Positions 48,450 to 57,485 of a stretch of 64,000 nt of DNA are shown here, piece by piece; the first letter of the stretch is position 1; each line of letters begins with the position of its first letter. The notes below the pieces were generated by a model. That model worked only from the letters and a program-made list of their open reading frames with translations, was not told where the DNA came from and did not search any database. The position numbers were made by a program, and so were the translations under genes. Origin of the DNA: an uncultured Candidatus Melainabacteria bacterium (GTDB taxonomy: Bacteria; Cyanobacteriota; Vampirovibrionia; Gastranaerophilales; Gastranaerophilaceae); contig CAKVLL010000002.1 of NCBI GenBank assembly GCA_934757255.1, positions 1 to 64,000 on the forward strand, read 5' to 3'.

Positions 48450-48473
48450 ACCCCCAAAAATTGGGGGTTTTTC
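48450..48473 (+). terminator. Terminator after the 47166 gene
   Basis: ACCCCCAA and TTGGGGGT pair around AAA, followed by T-rich sequence. Confidence 0.88.
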
Positions 48474-48530
48474 GTTGAAATATTAAACACACTATATTTA
48501 CGTATTTCACGGCTTTTCACTTAAGATATG

Positions 48531-48667
48531 TTTATATCACCCTCATCAGGGCATCCGCCCAGCTTCTCCCCTCAAAGGGAGAAGCCATAACTTGCACAAA
48601 TCAAGCGTATTTCACTGCTTCGCCCTTGAGGGGAGAAGCTGGCGAAGCCTGATGAGGGTGATATAAA
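48531..48667. repeat. Large inverted repeat (CCCTCATCAGG type)
   Basis: TTTATATCACCCTCATCAGG and AGCTTCTCCCCTCAA on the left are matched by TTGAGGGGAGAAGCT and CCTGATGAGGGTGATATAAA on the right. The structure is a 137-bp element with a short centre. Confidence 0.8.
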
Positions 48668-48936
48668 CTACCACATAACTTTCGTACAATGACTAGGCGT
48701 GTAACTATTAGTGTATATGTATTTGGGAATAAATAAAATTTGTCATGTGGAAACCGCTCACGCTTTTTCTACATTGCATTTCTAGACATCCATTGTTAAC
48801 TATGTTGCAGCTGTTAGCGAAGTTGCACTGAAGATTGCAGATGTGGGTGAATTTCGCTCAAACGAAACTCCCACTTGACGCTTACTCAAAAAAACGCTAA
48901 AATCAAAACTATATATTATGGGGATTTTGGAATTAA
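48668..48936. other. Repeat-bearing spacer upstream of the glutamate synthase genes
   Basis: Holds a diverged GTAG-headed family I repeat (48747-48772) and a family C copy (48803-48857). Before the ATG at 48937 there is no clear Shine-Dalgarno; a TATATT box lies about 25 bp upstream. No glutamine riboswitch was recognised. Confidence 0.55.
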
Positions 48937-50043
48937 ATGTGTAGAATAGGCGCAATAAAATCAAAAAAGAAATTACATCCTTCTTTGGCTCTAAAACTTA
49001 TGCGAAGTCAACAAGAAGGACACGACGACTCTGGCTTTGCCTTCATTATGCAAGATATGGGCGGACTGTTTGAAAACTACAAAGACTTACCGCTTCTCTC
49101 AATGGCTGCAACAGTTGAAGGCACAAGACTTGCAGAAGACATTTTGCGTGAAATCGGTTTTTCTCGAGTTATGCAATGGTCACCAAATATCAACAACAAA
49201 AGGGGCTTAAAAATTGAAGCAATGCCAAATTATATATTTGAAGTTGTTCAATATCCTAAGAGCTATAAACATGCTACTAAAGAAGAAAAAGAGGAGTTAC
49301 TTATTGATACCGCAATAAGGCTCCGAAAAGCGCTTGAACAAGACAATTCCGGATATATCTACTCTTTTTGGCCTGATACATTAACACTTAAAGAAATTGG
49401 CAGTCCTCGCGACATCGGAACTTATTTTGATTTATGGGAAGGCAATAAGGACTTGACTTCCAGCATAATAACTGCGCAATGCAGACAAAATACTAACTAC
49501 GATATTGTACGCTACGCAGCCCATCCGTTTTTCTTGGAAGGTTATACAGGTTTAGTAAACGGTGAAAATACTTTTTATGAAAAAAATAAGTACTATCAAC
49601 AAAAACTTTACAAAGGTTATATGGGCTTTGAATCCGATTCACAATGTCTTTTATACACATTGCATTACATAAATAAAATTCTCGGTTGGCCGCTTCAATA
49701 CTTTAAACACACAATTACGCCTTTAGAGTATGATGAAATAATTAAACGCCAAGATAAAGAAATATTATTAAGAATAAAAGCTTCATTATCGCATTTGGAA
49801 ATTAATGGACCGAATACACTTCTTGCGGTGACTCCAAATAAAGAACTTCTTTGTGTTTGCGACTCTAAAAAACTTCGACCTGTCGTAATTGGACGCGATA
49901 AAGATACGGTAATTATGACCTCAGAAGTAGTCGGAATAAACGATTTAATGCCAAATAGGGATATTTCAGAAGATATTTATCCAAATGAGCATGAAACAGT
50001 AATAGTTAGAGATGATTTAACGGTAGAAAGATGGCAGCAGTAA
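48937..50043 (+). CDS. Glutamate synthase, glutamine amidotransferase subunit (split GOGAT)
   Basis: 368 residues. Met is followed directly by Cys2 (MCRIGAIKS), the N-terminal nucleophile of class II amidotransferases after Met removal. LMRSQQEGHDDSGFAF and AHPFFLEGYTGLVNGEN are the glutaminase blocks. In classical GltB this domain is the first of one long chain; here it is a separate protein, as in archaeal and some bacterial ferredoxin-type enzymes. It releases ammonia from glutamine for the FMN subunit. The next gene starts inside its last codons. Confidence 0.88.
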   Translation: MCRIGAIKSKKKLHPSLALKLMRSQQEGHDDSGFAFIMQDMGGLFENYKDLPLLSMAATVEGTRLAEDILREIGFSRVMQWSPNINNKRGLKIEAMPNYIFEVVQYPKSYKHATKEEKEELLIDTAIRLRKALEQDNSGYIYSFWPDTLTLKEIGSPRDIGTYFDLWEGNKDLTSSIITAQCRQNTNYDIVRYAAHPFFLEGYTGLVNGENTFYEKNKYYQQKLYKGYMGFESDSQCLLYTLHYINKILGWPLQYFKHTITPLEYDEIIKRQDKEILLRIKASLSHLEINGPNTLLAVTPNKELLCVCDSKKLRPVVIGRDKDTVIMTSEVVGINDLMPNRDISEDIYPNEHETVIVRDDLTVERWQQ

Positions 50044-51656
50044 AAATTAACGAACTTCATAAAAGCGACTTACCTTGGATAATTGAGTATGACGAAGAAA
50101 AATGCATAGGTTGCGGAAAATGCACAGCTGCATGCTCTTTTAATGCAATTACTCCTGCGGTTGAAACAAGAAAAACAAACTCAATTATGGCAAAATCAAA
50201 AGCCGAAAAAGTTTTGGTAATTAAACAAAGAGTATCTTTGGATAACTATTGCCACGGTTGCGGAATGTGCGCCAATGTTTGCCCAAACGGTGCAATAAAA
50301 GCAGTTCGTAACAAAGACGACAAATATTCTGTGGCCTATAGAGCAAATAAAGCAGACTCATTTAAAAAAGGCGGACGTTCTAACTTAAATACAGAAGGTC
50401 GCACTTTGGACAAAATCAAAATCGGCAGAATTTCGCAAATGACCGACCCATCTTTGGATGCACAAAGACATACATTTGAACTTAAAACTCCATTCGGACG
50501 AGTTTTGAAAGCCGATAAATTAAATTTCGACGTTAAAGACGGAAAAATTATTGAAACAACTTCACTTCCACCTAACAGATGGATTTATCCTATTATTTTT
50601 GGTGATATGTCAATAGGCGCAGTTTCTTGGCGTATGTGGGAAGCCATGGCAATTGCAACTGCTTACTTAAACGAAGTTATGGGAATTCCAATTCGTATGT
50701 GTACCGGAGAAGGCGGAATTCCGACTAAACTATTGAAATCCAGATATGTAAAATACATGATTTTGCAAATCGCGTCAGGTCACTTCGGTTGGAATAGAAT
50801 TATAAAGTCTTTGCCTGAGATGACAGAAGATCCTGCCGGTATTTTAATCAAAATCGGTCAAGGTGCTAAACCCGGTGATGGCGGTCTTCTGCTTGCGAGC
50901 AAAGTTGCAAAATATGTTCAAGAAATCAGGGGTGTTCCAAAAGCAGATTTACTTTCACCGCCTACACATCAAGGCTTGTATTCGATAGAAGAAAGCGTTC
51001 AAAAGATGTTTTTGTCAATGAATGCGGCGTTTAATTTTAAAGTACCTGTTGCAATTAAGGTTGCGGCGTCTGTTACGAGCGTTTCTGTTTATAACAACTT
51101 ACTTCGTGACCCATATAACATCGTTGGCGGATTCTTCCTTGACGGTTTAGCAGCCGGAACGGGTGCTGCACATGAAATTTCTCTAAACCACACAGGACAT
51201 CCGATAACATCAAAATTAAGAGATTGTTATTTAGCAGCTGTTCATCAAGGCAGACAAGGTGAAATTCCATTATTTGCCGGTGGTGGATTAGGGCAAACCG
51301 GAAGCTTCGCGGCTGATGCGTTCAAACTTATTTGTCTTGGTGCAAACGGAGTATTTACGGGCAGAATGCTTATGGAAATTGCAGGATGTGTTGGAAATGA
51401 CACAGGTAAATGCAACGCTTGTAACACAGGACTTTGTCCGGCCGGAATTGCAGCACAACAAGAATGCTTGGTTAAAAGGTTGGATGTTGATAAGGTAGCA
51501 CAAAATCTTGTTAATTACATTTTGGCAACGGATATCGAACTTAAGAAGCTTATGGCACCTGTTGGCTGTTCAACTTTACCTGTCGGACGTTCAGACGCGT
51601 TAATTACAGTAGATAAACATATTTCAAGAAGATTGGATATTCAGTATAGTTGTTAA
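50031..51656 (+). CDS. Glutamate synthase, FMN/iron-sulfur subunit (split GOGAT)
   Basis: 541 residues. Residues about 20-95 hold two 4Fe-4S clusters of ferredoxin type (CIGCGKCTAACSF and CHGCGMCANVCP). The rest is the glutamate synthase FMN barrel: GEGGIPTKLLKSRYVKYMI, IKIGQGAKPGDGGLL, VPKADLLSPPTHQG, FFLDGLAAGTGAAHE and a C-rich CNACNTGLCPAGIA. It reduces 2-iminoglutarate to glutamate with electrons from the clusters. It overlaps the previous gene by 13 nt, which implies coupling. Confidence 0.9.
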   Translation: MAAVKINELHKSDLPWIIEYDEEKCIGCGKCTAACSFNAITPAVETRKTNSIMAKSKAEKVLVIKQRVSLDNYCHGCGMCANVCPNGAIKAVRNKDDKYSVAYRANKADSFKKGGRSNLNTEGRTLDKIKIGRISQMTDPSLDAQRHTFELKTPFGRVLKADKLNFDVKDGKIIETTSLPPNRWIYPIIFGDMSIGAVSWRMWEAMAIATAYLNEVMGIPIRMCTGEGGIPTKLLKSRYVKYMILQIASGHFGWNRIIKSLPEMTEDPAGILIKIGQGAKPGDGGLLLASKVAKYVQEIRGVPKADLLSPPTHQGLYSIEESVQKMFLSMNAAFNFKVPVAIKVAASVTSVSVYNNLLRDPYNIVGGFFLDGLAAGTGAAHEISLNHTGHPITSKLRDCYLAAVHQGRQGEIPLFAGGGLGQTGSFAADAFKLICLGANGVFTGRMLMEIAGCVGNDTGKCNACNTGLCPAGIAAQQECLVKRLDVDKVAQNLVNYILATDIELKKLMAPVGCSTLPVGRSDALITVDKHISRRLDIQYSC

Positions 51657-51666
51657 GAAAAGGGAA

Positions 51667-51940
51667 TAAGGGAATAAGGGAATAAGGTAATGAGGGAATA
51701 AGAAGTTATAGAAATATTTTAAAAGTATGTACGGAATAAAGGTTTAAGTGGATTGCCACGCCTCTTACAAGGCTCGCAATGACAGACAATTTAAAAATCA
51801 AGCGCCAAGTCATTGCGAGGAGCAACAATAATTTTAAGCGACGAAGCAATCCATAATGCTATCTTACAAATATAGCGCAAAACTAAGTAAAAATTTTAAA
51901 ATCACTTATTCCCTCATTACCTTATTCCCCTATTCCCTTA
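51667..51940. repeat. Nested inverted-repeat element inside the glutamate synthase operon
   Basis: Outer arms 51667-51702 and 51905-51940 match at 35 of 36 positions (made of GGGAATAA units). Inside, GGATTGCCACGC and GCGACGAAGCAATCC, and CTCGCAATGACA and GTCATTGCGAG, form a second palindrome of a kind common in many genomes. MITE-like in form, without coding capacity. Confidence 0.8.
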
Positions 51941-51955
51941 AAAAAAGGAAAAATC

Positions 51956-53008
51956 ATGACAATTTGCAAAATAAAATCACTAAAAAATAACACAAGAATG
52001 TCAACACAAGAGCTTCTTCAAACAATTTACAAAAAAATCGAAGAAGGTGTTTGTGAGTTTGAAATTGAAGCTTGCGGACAACACGATATCGGTGGAGGTT
52101 GCAAGCATTCTATAAACAACAATTTAACTTTCCATGTAACCAACCCCGGACAAAGAGTTGGCGCGATGGGAATGGACGGAACAAAAATAATTGTTGATAG
52201 TTCAGCTCCTGCTGATATCGGCTGGTTGAATTCTGGTGCAGAAATCATTGTTAAAGGTGATGGTGGAGATACTGCTGCACATTGTGCTGCCGGCGGCAAA
52301 ATCTATGTTGGCGGTAGAGTTGGAACACGTTCCGGCGCATTAATGAAGCACGATCCGAAATTTGAACCACCTGAATTTTGGGTATTGAAAAATACAGGCT
52401 CATTCAGTTTTGAATTCATGGGTGGCGGAATTGCCGTAATTTGCGGTTATGACTGCGAAAATTTACCGTCAATTCTTGGTAATCGTTCTTGTGTCGGCAT
52501 GGTCGGCGGAACGGTCTATGTTCGCGGTAAAGTCGAAGGTTTGGCAAAATGTGTAGAAGTTATTAAACTTGATAAGTTTGATAAAGATTTTCTAAAATCC
52601 GGCATGGAAGATTTTTTAAATGCTATCGAACGTCCTGAAATTAAAAATGAACTTCTTGACTTTTCTAAATGGTCAAAAATAATCCCTTTACCAAAAGAAT
52701 TGAAAGAAAAGAAAATTTCCGTTAAAGAATTTAAAGACGCAGAGTGGTTTAAAGAAGGCTTGTTTGGCGATTTAGTCGAAGACGATGGAGAAGTTTTCGG
52801 CCTAGCAGAAAGCGGAAGCGCAAGACTAAAAACACCTGTTTGGAACTCTGAAAAATGCGTCGGCTGCGATTTGTGTCTAAATAATTGTCCACAAAAGGCA
52901 ATTATTAAAAATGATAAAACTTATGTTGCACAAGATCATAAATGTATTGGTTGCGGTATATGCGCCGCTGTTTGTCCGCGCAACTCTTGGACGCTAGAAA
53001 AACAGTAA
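51956..53008 (+). CDS. Glutamate synthase, GXGXG-domain subunit with ferredoxin tail (split GOGAT)
   Basis: 350 residues. The N-terminal two thirds are the right-handed beta-helix of the GltB C-terminal domain: AMGMDGTKIIVDSSAPADIGW, KIYVGGRVGTRSGALMKH, FMGGGIAVICGYD and MVGGTVYVRGK. The C-terminus adds two 4Fe-4S motifs (CVGCDLCLNNCP, CIGCGICAAVCP). This subunit is structural and may carry electrons to the FMN subunit. It is separated from the preceding gene by the 274-bp element, so operon co-expression is probable but interrupted. Confidence 0.88.
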   Translation: MTICKIKSLKNNTRMSTQELLQTIYKKIEEGVCEFEIEACGQHDIGGGCKHSINNNLTFHVTNPGQRVGAMGMDGTKIIVDSSAPADIGWLNSGAEIIVKGDGGDTAAHCAAGGKIYVGGRVGTRSGALMKHDPKFEPPEFWVLKNTGSFSFEFMGGGIAVICGYDCENLPSILGNRSCVGMVGGTVYVRGKVEGLAKCVEVIKLDKFDKDFLKSGMEDFLNAIERPEIKNELLDFSKWSKIIPLPKELKEKKISVKEFKDAEWFKEGLFGDLVEDDGEVFGLAESGSARLKTPVWNSEKCVGCDLCLNNCPQKAIIKNDKTYVAQDHKCIGCGICAAVCPRNSWTLEKQ

Positions 53009-53263
53009 GCAAAAGAAAAACCGGATGATATCATCCGGCGAATCCCTATATTACTTAATCGTAGTTTACTTAATCGTATTATACTCCGTTTGGGCGTTTG
53101 CCCTTGAAATTGTTTTGGGGTGGAAGATTTGCCCCTAACCCTCTCCCACAAGGGGCGAGGAAACATACTCTCTGGTAGTTGTTACATTGAGGATGACTTG
53201 TAGTTTTTGTTTTTACTTGTAGTTTCACAAATGTCATCCGACCCAATGGCTACGTACGTAGTA
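53009..53263. other. Spacer with an 18-bp palindrome and a family D relative
   Basis: CCGGATGATATCATCCGG at about 53022-53039 is perfectly self-complementary. Further on CCCCTAACCCTCTCCCACAA and GGGGCGAGG form a hairpin (about 53132-53160). No gene is supported. Confidence 0.5.
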
Positions 53264-55534
53264 CTACTTAATCACTGTAAAGAACTTAAATTCAGCAGGC
53301 ATAAGCTTTCCAAAAGAAAGCGAATTTGTTGCTGCCACGAATTTTTCTTCTATATAATCCTTGCCATCAAATCTAAATTCTGAAACGATTGAATAGTCAC
53401 AAGAAAGTTCAATTGTTTTGTCAAAAACTTCTCGTCCTTCTCTTTCTTCGTCCCAAGAATTTTCACCTTCTTCAACTCTGAATTTTTCAGTTGGTGATTG
53501 ATAATTAGCAACAACAAGAATTGAATTCTTCATTCCTTCTTTTTGAATTTGCCATACTACAAAACCATCTTCATCTTGTCTTATAATATGAGCTTCACCA
53601 TCAGTAATTACCGGACAATTTTTTACAAATCTATCAATGGCATCAAATTTTGCAAAGAAATCGTAGTCCTTTGCTCTTGGCATTGAAACTTCATTTCCGA
53701 TAACTGATTCCATGCCAGTTTTTGTAAATGATTCATCACCGTCAATGTACATTACGGGTCTTTGTGCATTACGTCCGCCAGGTAAGAATTTAAACTTAAA
53801 CCATTTAAACAGAGCACCTTGTTGACCTAATTGCCCAGGGAAACGGTCAAACGCTTCAAATTCACCATCTTGGTTATTATATGTTTTCAAAATTGATAGC
53901 GGAGTTGATTTTTTAGAAGTTGTATTATAATTTGCAAGTTCTAAATTTTCTTCTGCAATAACTTCAGGTGTTTTGTAGCTTTGAGCAGGAATATCGTTAC
54001 CCCAAAGAACATCGAAATTCATATCTTCGTGATATTCTTTCAATGATTTTTCACCCAACATATATTCTGCTAATGTTGCAAAATATGGAACTTTTTCTTT
54101 CATTGCAGAATTTAACATTCCTAAAACTTTTCTTGGCGCTCTGTAACTTATTGGAACACCGTCTTTTTCAGAAACTTCATCAACAATGTGATCAATGTGA
54201 TCAACTCTAAAACCGTCAAAGTTAAATTCTTCTTGAAGATTTTTCATATAATCAATAAAAAACTTGATTACATCGTTGTTATATTTACCATTTTCAAGAC
54301 AAACAAAATAGTATGGTGTTTGACAATCAAGGTTTGCAAAGTGAGTTACATCTTCGCCATCAAACTTGTAATGTTTAAATGTCGGATATGATGCACCTTC
54401 GCTCATTTTATCAAACACAGGAACGCCTGCTGAACACCAAGCACCACCCGGAGCCGGCCACATACCTTCTTTAATCAAAGCTTGAATAATTTCGCCTTGA
54501 TTTTTAATATCATTTTCTGACATTTTTTTGTTATGTTTATTGCCTGCTACAGCATTAATAATTGATTTTGCTTTTTTGTGCAATCTGTCTTGAATACTTT
54601 TTTCTAACATAGAATTAGATAAGAAAATTTTTGTTTCTTTTAAAAGTTCGTCTAATTCATTAAAAATATTTTGATAATGTTCAGACAAATCTCCGTAGCT
54701 TTCGCCTTTGATAGATTTTTTGTAAATACCGCTTACAATATCTAAATCATCTTGAGAGTATTTGTCTTTAAGTTCTAATGCAACTTTATCAACATTCTTT
54801 GATAATTCTTCAATTAAAGCATTAATGTCAAACCAACGTGCACAATCAGGATTTATTAAAACGATTTTTGAAAATCTTCCTGTTTGTGGAAGTATATCAT
54901 AAATTACAGGGTGTCCTGCAAGTTGTGTCATTTGAATAAATGTTTTAACCTGTTCATCTACATTCAAACCTGTTTTTTCAAAAATATTTTTGTCTTCCAA
55001 ATTAGAACTAACGCAACTTGCTGTCGGAAGATAAGCACAACCGAATTCACGCGGATGGAACGGAATTAAATACATCGTTGTAGAAAATATGTTGTTATCT
55101 AAATTCCCGGTAGGTAAAATCAATAATTGGCGCATCCAATCCATAAATTTACCTGCTTGAGTGTTATCTTTGCCTAAACCTGCAAGGTTTGTTAATTTAA
55201 TATCGTGTCCTTCTTTTTGTAACCAGCTTGAATTCTTAACATTATTTCTTGCCAAAACGCTTGATTTTGAAAACTCAAAATTTCCATCTTTAAAAACTCC
55301 GTTAGCTTCCCATTTTGATTCAAGCGCAAATAAAACTTCTGCATCGGTTAATTCTTCTAATGCTTTAACTTGCGGATAAGGAAGATACCCGAATTTTGAC
55401 ATTGTTGTCTTTAAATATTCTTTTCTTTCATCTGAAATACTATCGAAAGAATACATTTCTTTAAGCTTAGAATAGAAACTGTTTAAATTTTCACAAGAAT
55501 TTACAGTTTCTTTTTTGAACAAAAAGTCTAACAT
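53264..55534 (-). CDS. GH13-like (alpha-amylase family) protein
   Basis: 756 residues from the ATG at 55534 with AAGGAG upstream; a longer frame continues to 55717 without support. The central part has glycoside hydrolase family 13 motifs: FNFDGFRVDHIDHIVDE carries the nucleophile Asp region II, VPYFATLAEYM the acid/base Glu region III, and MNFDVLWGND a later strand. An earlier block (FHPREFGCAYLPTA) may be region I. A long helical insert lies at 290-420. No signal peptide, so it is probably cytoplasmic and acts on storage glucan or an oligosaccharide. The assignment rests on motif spacing. Confidence 0.6.
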   Translation of the reverse strand: MLDFLFKKETVNSCENLNSFYSKLKEMYSFDSISDERKEYLKTTMSKFGYLPYPQVKALEELTDAEVLFALESKWEANGVFKDGNFEFSKSSVLARNNVKNSSWLQKEGHDIKLTNLAGLGKDNTQAGKFMDWMRQLLILPTGNLDNNIFSTTMYLIPFHPREFGCAYLPTASCVSSNLEDKNIFEKTGLNVDEQVKTFIQMTQLAGHPVIYDILPQTGRFSKIVLINPDCARWFDINALIEELSKNVDKVALELKDKYSQDDLDIVSGIYKKSIKGESYGDLSEHYQNIFNELDELLKETKIFLSNSMLEKSIQDRLHKKAKSIINAVAGNKHNKKMSENDIKNQGEIIQALIKEGMWPAPGGAWCSAGVPVFDKMSEGASYPTFKHYKFDGEDVTHFANLDCQTPYYFVCLENGKYNNDVIKFFIDYMKNLQEEFNFDGFRVDHIDHIVDEVSEKDGVPISYRAPRKVLGMLNSAMKEKVPYFATLAEYMLGEKSLKEYHEDMNFDVLWGNDIPAQSYKTPEVIAEENLELANYNTTSKKSTPLSILKTYNNQDGEFEAFDRFPGQLGQQGALFKWFKFKFLPGGRNAQRPVMYIDGDESFTKTGMESVIGNEVSMPRAKDYDFFAKFDAIDRFVKNCPVITDGEAHIIRQDEDGFVVWQIQKEGMKNSILVVANYQSPTEKFRVEEGENSWDEEREGREVFDKTIELSCDYSIVSEFRFDGKDYIEEKFVAATNSLSFGKLMPAEFKFFTVIK

Positions 55535-56066
55535 AGGGATCTCCTTCAAATTGTGATTGTTTGGATTTGTATACAAGGATAATATCATGCATATATATTT
55601 TTTACAAACAAATGATAAAGAATGTAACGTTTTGTAACGAAGTTTATCATAACGTCGTTCGCGCCGCGAACATTGTTTAACAAGCATGAAAGTGCAAGCT
55701 CTGCTTGCTACATTCATTCAGACCACAACCGTAAGATTGTAGAAAACAGTGCGTAGTTTCTTCTTTTTGTACTACCGTCCAATAAAAATAAGCGCACGCA
55801 ATCCCCTTCCCTTGTTAGGGAAGGTTGGGATGGGTATTAATCTGTAGGGAATAATCTATAACGTATTTACTGCAACCCACCCGCATCTGTAACGCTCAGC
55901 ATAGCCTCGCGAACAGCTGCGACCTCCCTATTCATGGAGGTTAAAGAGCAGCCTGTTTTTACTAGACAGTAGTGCTTCTTTTTGAGGGTAAGCATTTTCA
56001 GCCGATTGTTATACTTACTAGTTTGGAAGTAAAGTAAAAACTTTCTCTTCATTTGCAAAGCAAAGA
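55535..56066. repeat. Gene-poor spacer with family C and K repeats and island fragments
   Basis: 55640-55765 repeats sequence of the 18-kb island: CGTTCGCGCCGCGAAC, GTGCAAGCTCTGCTTGC and CAGACCACAACCGTAAG. 55800-55837 is a K repeat (CCTTCCCTTGTTAGGGAAGG, then TTGGGATGGGTAT), and 55871-55942 is a reversed family C copy. No gene is supported. Confidence 0.65.
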
Positions 56067-56075
56067 TGCTATAAT
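56067..56075 (+). promoter_or_regulatory. Extended -10 box (TGCTATAAT) of ribD
   Basis: It ends 10 nt before the ATG at 56086, leaving a leader of only a few nucleotides. Confidence 0.6.
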
Positions 56076-56085
56076 ATTTATTACT

Positions 56086-57090
56086 ATGACTCAAGATGAA
56101 AAATACATGAAAATGTGTTTTACCCTTGCTCTAAAAGGCAAGGGTAAAGTTGCGCCAAATCCGATGGTTGGCTGTATTGTACTGGATGAAAACGGTAAAT
56201 TAGTTGCCAAAGGTTATCATAAAAAATACGGCCAAAACCACGCAGAAAGAGATGCTTTACTAAAACTCAAAAACAATGAAGCCAAAAACGGAACTTTGTA
56301 CGTAAATTTAGAACCTTGTTCGCATTATGGAAAAACTCCGCCTTGCGTGGATTTAATAGTAGAACAAAAATTGAAACGCGTCGTTATTGGCATGAAAGAT
56401 GTTAACCCAAAGGTTGATGGTATTTCTAAACTAAAATCTGCCGGAATTGAAGTTGATTATGTCTTAGAAAAAGACGCAAAATTTTTGAATCGTGTTTTTA
56501 TAAAAAATATGACTCAAAAACTACCTTACGTTGTTTTAAAAACTGCAACGACATTAGACGGAAAAATTGCAACGCATAATGGCGATTCAAAGTGGATAAC
56601 ATCAAACGAGGCGCGAAAAGAAGTTTATAAAATGCGCTCAGAATTTGATTGCATTTTAACAAGTTCTAATACTGTTATTACAGATAATCCAAAAATGGAA
56701 CATAGATTTAAATGTATACTTGATAAAAATTCTAGAGTTGATAAAAATTTGCAAATATTTTCTCAAGGAAAAGTTTTTGTTGCAACAAAAGAAAATACAC
56801 CTCTAAAAGATGGCGAATTGAATTTAACGGAAGTATTAAAAACACTTTATCAAAAAGGTATTTATTCAGTATTTATAGAATGCGGCGGAACTTTGGCAGG
56901 TGCGTTTTTAAAAGAAAACTTAATTGATGAAATTTATCAATTTGTTGCACCAAAAATTTTAAACGATAATGCTGGTAAAAGCTGTTTTGATGGTGATAAA
57001 GTAGAATTAATTTCATCGGCAAAAAATTTCAGAATATATGATACTCAAATGTTTGGTCAAGATTTGTTAATAAAACTTATGCGAGTATAA
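56086..57090 (+). CDS. ribD: Riboflavin biosynthesis bifunctional deaminase-reductase RibD
   Basis: 334 residues from the ATG at 56086, chosen by the adjacent promoter over an in-frame upstream codon at 56053. The deaminase domain has MVGCIVLDENG, the zinc site HAERDAL and EPCSHYGKTPPCVD. The reductase domain begins at about 145 with LPYVVLKTATTLDGKIA and has FIECGGTLAGAFL. It performs the two steps after GTP cyclohydrolase II in riboflavin synthesis. No FMN riboswitch fits in the short leader and no other rib genes are near. Confidence 0.93.
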   Translation: MTQDEKYMKMCFTLALKGKGKVAPNPMVGCIVLDENGKLVAKGYHKKYGQNHAERDALLKLKNNEAKNGTLYVNLEPCSHYGKTPPCVDLIVEQKLKRVVIGMKDVNPKVDGISKLKSAGIEVDYVLEKDAKFLNRVFIKNMTQKLPYVVLKTATTLDGKIATHNGDSKWITSNEARKEVYKMRSEFDCILTSSNTVITDNPKMEHRFKCILDKNSRVDKNLQIFSQGKVFVATKENTPLKDGELNLTEVLKTLYQKGIYSVFIECGGTLAGAFLKENLIDEIYQFVAPKILNDNAGKSCFDGDKVELISSAKNFRIYDTQMFGQDLLIKLMRV

Positions 57091-57485
57091 AGAAAAAGAG
57101 ATTAATAACAAGCAATTAATTATTTAAAATGATTTTCTATTTTCAATTAAGAAATTAATTTCTTTTTCGGCATGGTTGATTATTTTTATACTATAAGTGT
57201 CAGTTTCACAATTGCAAATAACTCTAGAGTTTGTCAATTGTTTTTACAACATCCGCATGCGAAAATTTTAACAAAATTTTACAATATTGAGAAATGTTAA
57301 AAGCCTAATTTTACTGGGTTTTAAGGATTGTGATGTTTTGTAAATTTCTTGATTAGAATTAATGTTTGAATTATCATATAAACATAGGATTAGATTTTGG
57401 GAAGAGAATGTTATTCTCATATTATAAGGAAAGCTGAATTAGTTAAATAGCTCGCCTTTACTAAGATTAGGAGGTTTAGTAGATA
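57091..57485. other. 395-bp AT-rich region upstream of nrdD
   Basis: AAGAAATTAATTTCTT plus T-rich sequence (about 57145-57168) may be a weak ribD terminator. GAGAATGTTATTCTC (about 57404-57418) is a 6-bp dyad about 70 bp before the nrdD start and could be an operator. AGGAGG (57469-57474) is the ribosome site. No ORF or known riboswitch is seen. Confidence 0.45.

Noticed and set aside
48668..48936. Glutamine riboswitch before the glutamate synthase genes
   Set aside because: The conserved glnA-motif sequences could not be found and most of the region is explained by repeats.
53022..53039. Terminator after the glutamate synthase genes
   Set aside because: The palindrome is perfect but no T-run follows on either strand, so only a palindrome can be claimed.
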